64,000 nt of DNA from contig JAWZYU010000005.1 of the NCBI GenBank assembly GCA_038380435.1, positions 34,618,001 through 34,682,000 on the forward strand. Reading direction: 5' to 3'. Made by a program: the position numbers and the translations under genes. The notes under the pieces are model-generated. The model saw only the letters and a list, made by a program, of their open reading frames with translations. It was not told where the DNA came from and searched no databases. The stretch comes from Ryuthela nishihirai (Eukaryota > Arthropoda > Arachnida > Araneae > Heptathelidae). Shown piece by piece: positions 33,577-43,354 of the stretch. How positions within the stretch are numbered: position 1 is the stretch's first letter; each line of letters starts with the position of its first letter.

Positions 33577-34150
33577 CCTGGGTTGTTTTACTCCTGAGAG
33601 TTTTGCACACCGTGTCCTAAATGGTCAGGTCTCAAGAACCCAATGTCTCGTAGAAGATTGGGGGAAGGGTATTGGACAACTGTTAGGAGACAAGTGGCAG
33701 CCTGTGGTCAAGAGCCTTCCAGCATTCTTTAGTGTGCAGAGATATTGCTCTTGCCTGCACACGTGGTCATGGCTTAACACCCCATCAGATGGACAGTGAC
33801 CTTTCTAAGTCCATTGTGTCCCCTACTGACCAAAGGGCAGGGTGAGGGTTTTATGGAAATAAATTTTAATGTTCCCAAGTGGGACTCACCTGGGAACATG
33901 AGCATTGTACAGTCGCTCAAAAAAGTATCCGAACGCTATGGTTGATTACAGAATTCAGAAAAAATACCTGGCAACGATTTTTTTTAGAAATTAGTGATCT
34001 GGCAACCTTCATGTCACGTGACACGAAGGTTGTCAGATCACTAATTTCTAAAAAAAATCGTTGCCAGGTATTTTTTCTGAATTCAACCATAGCGTTCGGA
34101 TATTTTTTTGAGTGACTGTACACTACTGACTGAGCCACCCTTGCTCCTCC
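33577..34150 (-). mobile_element. SINE-A copy with a MITE inserted in its head
   Basis: The SINE-A tail GGGTTGTTTTACTCCTGAG begins near 33581. The body (GGCTTAACACCCCATCAGAT) runs to GTTCCCAAGTGGGACTCACC and CATTG. It is interrupted at TA by the palindromic MITE (33910-34118) and resumes with ACTGACTGAGCCACCCTTGC. The SINE therefore predates the MITE. Confidence 0.88.
33910..34118. mobile_element. Palindromic Tc1/mariner-like MITE, copy 2
   Basis: This is 209 bp flanked by TA (33908-33909 and 34119-34120). The halves mirror each other: CAGTCGCTCAAAAAAGTATC at one end, GATATTTTTTTGAGTGACTG at the other, with the centre at CATGTCACGTGACACG. It closely resembles copy 1 at 30356-30571. Confidence 0.9.
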
Positions 34151-34286
34151 AACATCTGAATAAATATTGTGTAATGTTTGCTGTGTCCGATAGCCCTTGA
34201 AGTAATACCATGATACACTTGATATGTCTAATGCTATCGGGTATAGATGAGCATCATACATAATAGTTTTCTGTCTGCTGGCAACT

Positions 34287-34620
34287 GGAGGAATGCTACA
34301 ACAAAAACGTTTTGGCTACCAGAATTGGAGGAATGCTACAACAAAAATGTTTTGGCTACCAGAATTGGAGGAATGCTACAACAAAAATGTTTTGGCTACC
34401 AGAATTGGAGGAATGCCACAGTCCACTTTGTTTTGTCTACCAAAGTTGGAGACAGCATGATACACTTGGCTTGTGTACCAAAAACAGATGAACATCACGC
34501 CTACTTGTCTTTTTTCTTTGTTTGCTAACACTGTAGTAACGCTACACTTTTTTCCTACCAAAATGGGAGGAACACTTGGTTTGTTCACAAAAATAGTTGA
34601 ACATCACACACACAACTGTT
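34287..34620. repeat. 40-bp minisatellite, decaying rightwards
   Basis: Units start at 34287, 34327, 34367 and 34407: GGAGGAATGCTACAACAAAA followed by ATGTTTTGGCTACCAGAATT. The first three are nearly identical. After 34440 the units become degenerate but keep TTTGTCTACCAAA and GAACATCAC phrases. Confidence 0.92.
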
Positions 34621-35640
34621 TTTTTTCTATCACTCACAGCTAAGAGTTATCTCTAGCAGAAAATATGGCTCAGAATACTGCCATTCAATAGTTTCTGAAT
34701 GTTGTGACAAAAACCGTCATAACTCTGCCCTCTCTTAGTTGTTTTTTTAACTACTTCGACCAAGGTATTTTGAAAGCTAATCTTAAATACTGCCACAATG
34801 TAAGGGGAGGAGGGGGGGGGTTAAATCACTGCCTGAGGGTAATGGTAGCCGATGAAAGTAATTTGTTGACCTGAAATTAATGTGTGAAGAACAGAAGAGA
34901 AGCAGTGTGTTTAGTTTTCCTCAGCAAATGACAAAGTGATCGCTCTATTACAACTAGGCCCAGGTTACATTAATATAAACACAGATTAAGGGCCTATTAA
35001 CTCTTTAATAGTAATAATTAAATTAATTTATAAATTTATTTTAAATAATTAATTAATTAATTTTAATAAATTAATTTATAAATTTATTTTAAATAATTAA
35101 TTAATTAATTTTAATAAATTAATTTATAAATTAATTAATAAATTATATTTAAATTTAATAATAATTAAGCTTTTATGTAAAAATATTGCTAAAAATCTCA
35201 AAGAAATCTCCTAAATTCTTATCCGCAACAATATTTATATTTATTACACATTTAAAAAGTCATGAAAGTTGAAAAACCAGCAGTGCCAATTAAAATAATT
35301 GATTTGAAAAGTTAATTGAAAGAAGTTAAAAAAGAAAGCAAAAGAAATTATACTAAAATATGAATGCATATTTTTTTCCAGTTTGCTCAATGATTATTTC
35401 TATTTTTACAAGATTTTGAATGTTTTTTTTACATATTTCAGCTTCCATGACTCTTTAAATAATAAATGAACATTGTTAAAAAATAAAAATTTAGCTAGAT
35501 TTTATCAAGATCTTTATTTTCAGTCGTTTTTTCTACGTACAACTTATTTAACCCTTAAAATGTCTGATTTTTCACCACGCATCCAATTGCAGCCAAGATT
35601 ATTTTTAACTTTTTTTCAGCTGAATAACTGAACATTCACT
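34621..35640. other. AT-rich DNA including an AT tandem repeat
   Basis: At about 35025-35150 an AATTAATTTATAAATTTATT / TTAAATAATTAATTAATT pattern repeats roughly two and a half times. The remainder shows no recognised feature. Confidence 0.65.
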
Positions 35641-36270
35641 TAGATTGTTTACAAAAAATAGACTAACATAACACACACACATACACTTGTTTTTGTTTTT
35701 CTCTGTTAACAACTAGGGTAACGCTAAGCACGCTTGTTTTGCAAATCAGAATTAGAGGAACACCACAGTCCACTTGGTTTGTCTACCAAAAATAAACGAA
35801 CATCACGCACACTTGCATTTTTGTTTGCTTTAAAAAAAATAAATACCCCCTCAAGCAGCTGTTTGCCACAGAGGTCTGACAGGAGCCTGTCAGTTTATAT
35901 GCCACAGTAGGAAATCTGAGATGATGGCAGGACCTCAGCAGAAAAACGACACACACATCCATGCCTAAATTCCGGGGCTCGAACACAGGTCCCTTAGATC
36001 AGTAGTCAAGCGTGCTAACCACTCGGCCACGGGACGGCCTTTGTTTGCTTTAGCCTACCAAAATTGGAAGTACGCTTGGCTTGTCTGCCAAAATTAGGTG
36101 ATCATAACACACGCTTGTTTTTTGCCTGCTAACGTCTGGAGGAACGCTACAGTACACTTGATTTGTCTATAAAAATTGAAGGAACAGCACTTGAATTTTC
36201 CACCAGAAACAAACGAACATCACACACATTTGTTTTGTCCACCAAAATTGGGGGAACACCATGACTCATT
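35641..36270. repeat. Degenerate minisatellite of the 34.3-kb type, split by SINE-B
   Basis: TTGTCTACCAAAAATAAACG, GAACATCACGCACACTTG, CTGGAGGAACGCTACAG and CACCAAAATTGGGGGAACAC are diverged relatives of the 40-bp units at 34287. A SINE-B (35829-36040) sits inside, splitting TTTGTTTGCTTTA from its repeat on the other side. Confidence 0.7.
35829..36040 (-). mobile_element. SINE-B, full length
   Basis: Tail AAAAATAAATACCCCCTCAA at the left, body ACAGGAGCCTGTCAGTTTAT, B-box region GGGGCTCGAACACAGGTCCC and head ACCACTCGGCCACGGGACGG at the right. Flanking TTTGTTTGCTTTA on both sides is a likely target duplication. Confidence 0.93.
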
Positions 36271-36333
36271 TGTTTGAAAGCTTGGAGCAGGAATTCTTAA
36301 CCAGGGGTGCGGGAAAGGGGTCCAGGCAGAGTC

Positions 36334-36585
36334 GTATTAGTCAATGGGCACTGCGCCTAGGCCCTACGAAAAGAATTTGTAATGTAACATTGATCTCTTC
36401 TTGAACAGAGATCAAATCATGTGTTAACGCCTGTTACATTCCATTTTACTATCCGAGAAAAATTATTCAAAATAATTTTCATCACTCATAGAAATCGATA
36501 CATCCATAAAAATGCTTCTTCAAAAGACCTATAAAACAGCAGTGTCTAGGGCCTAAAAACCACCTTAATTTGACCCTGAGTCTAC
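36334..36585. mobile_element. Possible decayed hAT-like MITE
   Basis: GGGCACTGCGCCTAGGCCCT near the left end and the reverse complement of TCTAGGGCCTAAAAACC near the right end look like inverted subterminal regions, and TTGACCCTG at the right edge resembles a hAT-type end. No 8-bp duplication was found. Confidence 0.4.
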
Positions 36586-37012
36586 GAGTTGCGAGAAGAT
36601 CATTTGAAAATCGGATTTTTTCATTATGTTTATTTTCAGTTTGTAGATTTACCTGTCGTTTCGCGGGTCTGAAACTCTTTAAAGTTTATAGTAGATGGCA
36701 TTCCCCAGGTCACAAGCTTTCATTGGCATAAAACTTATTAGGATCGTTTCGTCCTCCTCCAGCTATCTCCTCCGGCAAAAAAAATATCTTCCAATTTTTA
36801 GGGAATGTCTGAAACTGTCTAAAGTATATATGTAGAAGATGGCATTACCCAAGTAGAAAGCTTTCATTTGGCATAATATTTTTACGATATTTCATCCACC
36901 TCCGCTACCCCCATTGCTAAAACTTTTATTCCCCTCTTCTAGAAAATGTCTGAAACTCTCTAAAATATATAGTAGATGTTCCCTCCCCACGTGATTTTGA
37001 ATAACTGCTAAT
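36586..37012. repeat. Degenerate repeats of about 140 bp
   Basis: TGTCTGAAACT(G/C)TCTAAA, then ATATAGTAGAT, then GGCATTCCCCAGGTC / GGCATTACCCAAGT recur about three times (from roughly 36668, 36806 and 36946). Class unknown. Confidence 0.65.
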
Positions 37013-37020
37013 GCTAAAGT

Positions 37021-37405
37021 CAGGGCCGGAATTTGACCTTCCGAAGCCCTATGCTGTGGCATAGGGCTATGTAAGAGGCCCTAAGCTATAGCATAATTAA
37101 GAGGTCTTCAGTTATGACAAGTTGACGACCTAAAAAATCGAAAGTCGAAATATATATTTATTATTCAAATTGAAAGGAAGATTAAAAACTAAGCATGAAA
37201 GTGATATGATGAAAATATTACACCGTAATTGGAATACTCTTATGACTATGTAAAGCTAAGATAAACTGTATTTGCGCAATAGATTAATTTAAATGTAAAA
37301 AAAATTGCTTAACCTAGTAAAATATTAAATGCATTTCTTTGAGGCCTCATATATTGTGAGGTCCTAAACTGTAGTTTAATTAGCTTATGCGTAAGCCCGG
37401 TCCTG
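37021..37405. mobile_element. hAT-like MITE with 8-bp flanking duplication
   Basis: The left end CAGGGCCGG and the right end CCGGTCCTG are inverted repeats with one mismatch. The flanks GCTAAAGT (37013-37020) and TCTAAAGT (37406-37413) give an 8-bp duplication with one mismatch. Internal GAGGCCCTAAGCTATAG and GAGGTCCTAAACTGTAG are also related. There is no coding capacity. Length about 385 bp. Confidence 0.75.
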
Positions 37406-37413
37406 TCTAAAGT

Positions 37414-37944
37414 CTATGAGAAGACACCGAAGTTTAACCGCTAAAGTCTATGGGTGTTTCGAGAAATTCAAGCCCACCCACACTAATTTGGATTCATATT
37501 GGAGTTATTTGGCAATTGGTTCCCAGCGAGTTCGCACAAATATATTCATCACTATATTCTTCCCCTAGGTGAAATGAATGTTCACGCAAATTTTGATGCC
37601 ACACGTTCTTCTGGAGGCCGAGTGATAGACACAAAAACAAACATTCATCTTATATATTGGATGGAGGTGCGAGACCTCTATACATAGCTATAAGAGGCCG
37701 TAGTTGAAAAAGGTTAACAACACCTAGCTTAAAAGGATATTTTGACATAATTGTTTCCCAACACACCTGGAAATGTTGAAGCAATGCATGCAAGCAATGC
37801 ATGAAGCAGAGGGAAATATATTGGAAAAAAAGTGTGACGTTTTCAATCGCCTCGATCCTTTTAAAATATATCGGCCCATTTTGGAACACTGGTGTTGAAG
37901 AACCTTGGTGTAGTTTTATTGTCAAGCGTGACGGCAAATAATAA
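37414..37944. other. Unassigned DNA
   Basis: Open frames at 37499-37687 and 37650-37937 (minus) have no recognised domain. The second resembles transposon-like text only weakly (GLAPPSN) and I leave it unassigned. Confidence 0.45.
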
Positions 37945-38135
37945 ATAAATTAATAAATACCCTTGAATTAGCTGTTTGCGACAGAGTCTTGAGAGGAGCA
38001 TGTCAGTTTTATACAACGCAGAGAAGAACTGTGAGGAAGGCGAGATCTCAGCAAAAAGTCAACACCGGAACTTTCATACCTCTTATCTGGGCTCAAAGAT
38101 TTAAGTAGCAAACGTGCTAATCCCTCAGCCACATA
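37945..38135 (-). mobile_element. SINE-B, diverged
   Basis: AATAAATACCCTTGAATTAG, GAGAGGAGCATGTCAGTT, GGCGAGATCTCAGCAAAAAG and GTGCTAATCCCTCAGCCACA keep the SINE-B order on the minus strand with many changes. Confidence 0.85.
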
Positions 38136-39396
38136 GACCAAAAAACACCTCCCAAAAATCTCAATATTTGCAAATGTTATAGAATCTCAAAATCCTTGAA
38201 TATGTAAAGAAGTTGATGCTCTAAATATGGTCACTGCTCTGTAAGAAGATGAACATTTTTCTGTCAATAAGTATTATTTTGACTTTGGTCTATTGAAATG
38301 CTGGAATTATTTTATTGATCACAACATTCCTGACAGTTTTTAGTTGCTGATATACTTATTAAGCTAAAACACGTATTTTGATCCAGGCTATATCAAACAA
38401 AAATGTTCTCTGCTGTGCCAAGAAGCGATGAAAATTGACCCTCACTAACATAATATCTGAATTTCAATGATGATGGTTAAGTGAGAATGTGTCATGCTCG
38501 AAGCTGGATAATATTGGCTATCATCAAAAATTCTTCACTTGGCAGACCAATCACATGTATTTCTGATTTCTGCAGGAGCTGGAAACCTTATTTTTCACCT
38601 GGAAGAGCGATCGAAGGTATTTCTGAAGCACGAACTGGTAGCACTATTCTTTGTCATCGTGGCAATTGATTAGAGTGGAATCACTGCCTATTGGAGTCAT
38701 TTTTGGGGAGGAGGTGACAGAAGTATTAAAAAGAGATAGGCGAAAGTTTGGAAAATAAAGAATAACAGAAAACGTATAACAGAATACGAAACACAGATAC
38801 GTTCTTAACCTGCCACCTTTAAAAAGAATGAAGACAGAGTTCCGAGAAGTTCATTGAACGACATGTGACATCATCTGGTGTAAGTTATTAATAAGATATA
38901 TTCATTGCATGTATAAGAAAAGTTTTTTCTTAGGAACTTTTTGGAACGATTTCCTAATTTTTATTTGTTTTTAAAAAATGCTTGCGTTTTCTTAGAACCA
39001 GAATATACGAAACAACTCCTGTGGTTTTTTCGATACTTTATAGGGCTCAAAATCTTTTTTTTTTGTTCGTTGGTTCCCCTCTCCGAGCAACTTTATTTAC
39101 CTCTGTGATGACCTTTCATAGCCGCTGTTAGTTAGAAAAAATGCTCCACACGGTCCCCTATAAGTACTGATTTCTCCCGTAGGGGGCCCATATGCCCACG
39201 TTGAGCATCACTGGTTTAGAGCTTGCTCAGTGGGTTTTGGCCTCGGAGAAGAATTTCGGTTGTGACTCAGATGTTACGTTGTGTTTATTTACGAGAAAGT
39301 TTTCCAACAGGGCCAACTCGAGTTACTGGCAAATCGGGCGACAGCCCTGGGGCGCCATTGTTTTGTAAAAGTCTACTTGCAAGTAAAGGTAAAAAT
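38136..39396. other. Unassigned DNA
   Basis: No repeat family with boundaries is seen. Phrases such as CACTTGGCAGACCAATCAC and CACCTGGAAGAGCGATCG near 38540-38610 hint at another degenerate minisatellite. No coding domain. Confidence 0.45.
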
Positions 39397-39596
39397 GGTA
39401 TTTAAAATAAATACTCACTCAAGCAGCTGCTTGCCACAGAAGTATAACAGGAGCCTATCAGTTTATACGCCACAGTAGAAGGTCCGCGAGGAAGGCGAGA
39501 TCTTAGCAGAAAGACAACACAAGCAACCTGGCAGGCTCGAACCCAGGTCACTTTGATCGGTAGTCAATAACGCTAACCACTCGACTACGGGACGGC
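39397..39596 (-). mobile_element. SINE-B, full length
   Basis: Tail AAAATAAATACTCACTCAAG, body CAGGAGCCTATCAGTTTATA, B-box GGCTCGAACCCAGGTCAC and head CTAACCACTCGACTACGGGA on the minus strand. GGTATTTA occurs on both sides as a possible TSD. Confidence 0.92.
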
Positions 39597-39758
39597 TTAA
39601 AAGGTATTTATAAATTTTTTTCTGCAGGAAAAGGGGCTCTACTTTTTCGTTATTACCAAGGACACCCAAGTACCTTGCGCAGTTGTGTATTTCGAAAAAA
39701 ATGTTTTGCGGTGGGATTTGATGCGTTCGAAAAACGAAATTCTTTCATCATTACAAAA

Positions 39759-39768
39759 TAAGTAATCA
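39759..39768. repeat. 10-bp TSD, left
   Basis: TAAGTAATCA here is repeated exactly at 41302-41311. Confidence 0.8.
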
Positions 39769-41301
39769 GGGGCGTAGCCATGGGGGGATGGGGGGAGGCT
39801 CTCCCCCAAAGTAACTCGGAGTTTGCAAAATTCGAAGCAACATCGTAAAATCTAGGTGAGTCGCGAAAATTTGCAATCTTTTTTTTGTAAAATTAAGGGG
39901 AGTTGTCAAAATCGAGGCAACCTGGCAAATCTAGGGCAGTTTGGAAAATGGAGAGACGACAAAATCTAGAACAGTTGGCAAAATTCGAGACACTTAGTAA
40001 AATACAGGTGAGTTGGCAAAATTGGGACAACTTGGCAAAATCTTGGGGAGTTGGCAAAATTCGGAGTGACTTGGCAAAATCGTGGGGAGTTGGCTAATTC
40101 AGATGAGATGTAAAAATTGGGATTTTTTTGTAAAATTATAGCGAGTTGGCAAAACTTAGGGAGTTGGCGAAATCTAGGAGTAGTTGGCAAAACTTAGGGA
40201 GTTGGCGAAATCTAGGAGTAGTTGGCAAAATTCGGAGTGACTTGGCGAAATCGTGGGGAGTTGGCAAAATTCAGGTGAGATGTAAAAATTTGGATTTTTT
40301 TTCTGTAAAATTATGGCGAGTTGGCAAAATCTAGGGGCAGTTGGCAAAATTCGAAGTGACTTGGCAAAATTGTGGAGAGTTGACAAAATTCGGGTGAGAT
40401 GTAAAAATTGCAATCTTTTTTCTGTAAAATTATGGCGTGTTGGCAAAATCGAGGCAACTTCGCAATATTTAGGAGAGTTGGCAAATCTTGGAGGAGCTGG
40501 CAAAATTCAGAGTGACTTTGCAAAAATCAGGTGAGATATAAAAAATTTGGATTTTTTTTTTCAGTAAAATTGTGGCGAGATGGCAAAATCGATGAAACTT
40601 GGTAAAATGTAGGGGAGTTGGCAAAATTCGAAGTCACTTTGTAAAATACAGGGGAGTTGTGAAAATTGTACGTTTCTTTTGCAATTAAGGAGAATCATAA
40701 AATTAGAAGTGCTTGGCAAATTCAGGTAAGATGTAAAAATCGCGATTTTTTCTGAAAAATTAGGGCGAGTTGGCAAAATGTAGGGGAGTTGGCCAAATTC
40801 GAATCCACTGGGTAAAATATAGGCGAGTTGGCAAAATCTAGGGTAGTTGGCAAAATTCGAATCCACTTGGTGAAATATAGGCGAGGTGTGATAATTGGGA
40901 TTGGGCTTGTAAAATTAAGGAGAGATGACAAAATCGAGAAAACTTGGAAAAATATTGGAGAGTTTAAAAATTTTGAATTGACTTGACAAAGAAGGAGAGA
41001 TGTAAAGATTGGATTGGGATCGGTTTTGTGAAATTAAGGAGATTTGGCTAAATGAAGGGAAAATTCACACTGACTTGCTACAATTTAGACGAGATGAAAA
41101 TATTGGGATAATTTCTGTGAAAGTTTGGCTAGTTGGTAAGGAAATTGGAATTCAAATGGCAAAATGCTAGACAGTTGCGAAAAATCCCCCCCCCCCCCAT
41201 CCACCCACGGAGGGAAAATTTAGCTCAGTTGGCAAAATTTGATTTTTCGAGTTGGAAAATTTTTGATTTCTCCCCTCCCCAAAACATAGTCCTTCGCTAC
41301 G
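39769..41301. mobile_element. Inverted-repeat DNA element filled by minisatellite
   Basis: An element of about 1533 bp. The left end GGGGCGTAGCCATGG and the right end CCTTCGCTACG share a short terminal inverted repeat (GCGTAGC-type). The exact 10-bp duplication TAAGTAATCA flanks it on both sides. Inside lies a long degenerate minisatellite. No transposase is visible, so it would be non-autonomous. A 9-10-bp duplication is typical of Mutator-like transposons, but the inverted repeats are too short to assign a superfamily. Confidence 0.72.
39830..41240. repeat. Degenerate minisatellite inside the element
   Basis: The basic unit is GAGTTGGCAAAATCTAGG or a close variant (GACTTGGCAAAATCGTGGG), about 22-26 bp. 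It is arranged in higher-order blocks of roughly 115-165 bp, each closed by GTGAGATGTAAAAATTGGGA, a T run and CTGTAAAATTATGGCGAG (e.g. around 40300 and 40420). Open frames on both strands through it are repetitive and not genes. Confidence 0.92.
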
Positions 41302-41311
41302 TAAGTAATCA
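41302..41311. repeat. 10-bp TSD, right
   Basis: TAAGTAATCA is the partner of 39759-39768. Confidence 0.8.
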
Positions 41312-42518
41312 ATAAATAAATATTTAAAAAAGGCAATAAATAAGGCTGTGCTATAGTTTATATCAATGCTTAGGAGTTAATGTTTCAAAAGCATTAATAT
41401 GACTTACACTTTGTGTGCACGTGGGTGGGAGGGACTTTCCCAACCTCTCGTTTAAGTAGGCTCCTGACTCTGGCCAAATTAAAGTTATTAACTTGAAGAT
41501 TTCGAAGGTCTTGTGTAAGGGTAACTAAGGATATTGAAAACTGGTATTTGGACTAAATAATCACTTTCTGTATGCAGCGCATTGTATATAGGACATTCGT
41601 ATTAAAAACGAAGTTGCAATCGGAAGGTAAAAATTCCAGATTTAAAATTTCTTAATTTCTGATTGAATTCGGGTAAATTAAAAGTGAAAATTTTAACATC
41701 TCACCATATAAGGTCAGGTTTTGGTTTTATTGTTTACATAAAGTATCATCTGCGTACAATACCAATCAATAAATAACTTTCAGATTTCTGAAGATTGCAA
41801 AAACAAAAATGATTAAGTATTGCTAAAAGAAAGTTAAAAACTAATTGTTATTATAACATTAAAATTGCTGTGTGGTTATCAAAGTTACGAAATTGAGACA
41901 CAGAATGCCTATATTGGCAACACTGATTATAACTGCTATGTATTTTTGGCGCGCACCGGAATTAATTACACATTGGGAGAGGAATTTCTATGTCATTTAA
42001 AAGTGACGTCAGGATGAACATTCCATTTCTGTGATGCGGCAAATGATGAAATTTGGACAAAACGGGGAGGTGTAGTTCTAGACAGTTTGCATCGAAATAT
42101 TGATCCTAAACTATCAGCAGGAAAAGGGGTTCTAATCCACTCTTAATTACTCTACCTTAGGAAGTTAAAAATCGGATAAAATCCGAAAAATCCCTAACCT
42201 AATTATGCCTATTTATAATGTCATGAGAAAAAATTTGGAATTCGTCTTGATATTTTGAGCAATGAATTTGTAAGATTTATTGTCTGTTGGATTTTATTCT
42301 CTTATCAAAAGGACATTAATCTTATAGTAAAATTATGTATTACATAAAATTTCAAATCTTGTACATAACATAACGAAATTTTCTGTAGCGAATGCATGTT
42401 TTCGGTAAGAAAAACAATTATTTTTATGATAAGCATACGTACCAGTAGAATGGTACTATTATGGCAACACTTTTATAATTCTTACGATAAAGAGCGTTCT
42501 AAAATGCAATTTTTTTTT
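41312..42518. other. AT-rich DNA, nothing recognised
   Basis: It includes 42078-42112, a 35-bp segment (AGACAGTTTGCATCGAAATA and on) that is repeated directly at 42979-43013, just outside the hAT-like MITE. Otherwise no recognised feature. Confidence 0.55.
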
Positions 42519-42526
42519 CACTAGAC

Positions 42527-42974
42527 CAGTGTCTCGCAAACTGTGTGCCGCGAGAGATTTTCAAATTGACACTAGATATTCCAAAGATTTCATTTTGACT
42601 TGACGTGTTATCGACGTGCTTTAATAAAAAACTTTCAGATTTTATCAACTGGGATCTTGTAAGTATTTATCAAGCTTTTTCCAAATTTTGGTATTAATTT
42701 TTGATTATTTCAAGTCATAGAATGGACAAATATTTAAAACAAACACCGAGTTATGATTAATTATATTTATTATTATATTTATTTTAAATAAAATGCATTT
42801 AACGAAACTTCAATTTTCCTCTTTTTACGTAACCATCAAAAATTCTTTTTTAGGTGTGCCGCGGGAAAAAAAATTAGATTCAGTGTGCCGCGGAAAAAAA
42901 ATTAGATTCAGTGTGCCGCGGAAAAAAAATTAGATTTAGTGTGCCGCAGAGTAAAAAAAGTTTGCGAGACACTG
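42527..42974. mobile_element. hAT-like MITE with exact 8-bp TSD
   Basis: The TSD CACTAGAC is at 42519-42526 and 42975-42982. The ends CAGTGTCTCGCAAAC and GTTTGCGAGACACTG are perfect 15-bp inverted repeats. CAGTG-type ends with an 8-bp TSD are characteristic of the hAT superfamily. The GTGTGCCGCG subterminal motif is amplified at the right side into four units of 28-29 bp (starting 42854, 42883, 42911 and 42939). There is no transposase. Confidence 0.93.
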
Positions 42975-43354
42975 CACTAGACAGTTTGCATCGAAATATT
43001 GATCCTAAACTATGCCGCTTCAGTAAAAGGAAAAAATTAATTTTGTTTACCGGAAAAAAAAATAATCTTAAATAAACGAAGCTCTCAGTATTCAATTGCA
43101 CAACTGTGAAAAGTTGTAATGGCTGTATTCACCTGGAGCAAATAACTTGGCTACATATTTGTAAATTTTAATGTCCGACAACATCATTAATATATTCACT
43201 CATCATTAATATATTCACTAATACACACACCAGCCACTGAATTAGAAACATTTATTCAATACCGAGTTGGACCTCCTTTAGCCCGAATTACAACACGTAT
43301 GCGGTTTGGCATAGATTCCACAAGGTGTTGGAGCGCCTTTACATCTCCAGCATA

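Noticed and set aside
39903..40866. Overlapping open frames on both strands with LAKSWGVGKI / FCQLPTI-type repeats
   Set aside because: They are translations of the GAGTTGGCAAAAT minisatellite. Both strands are open at once and the text follows the repeat period.
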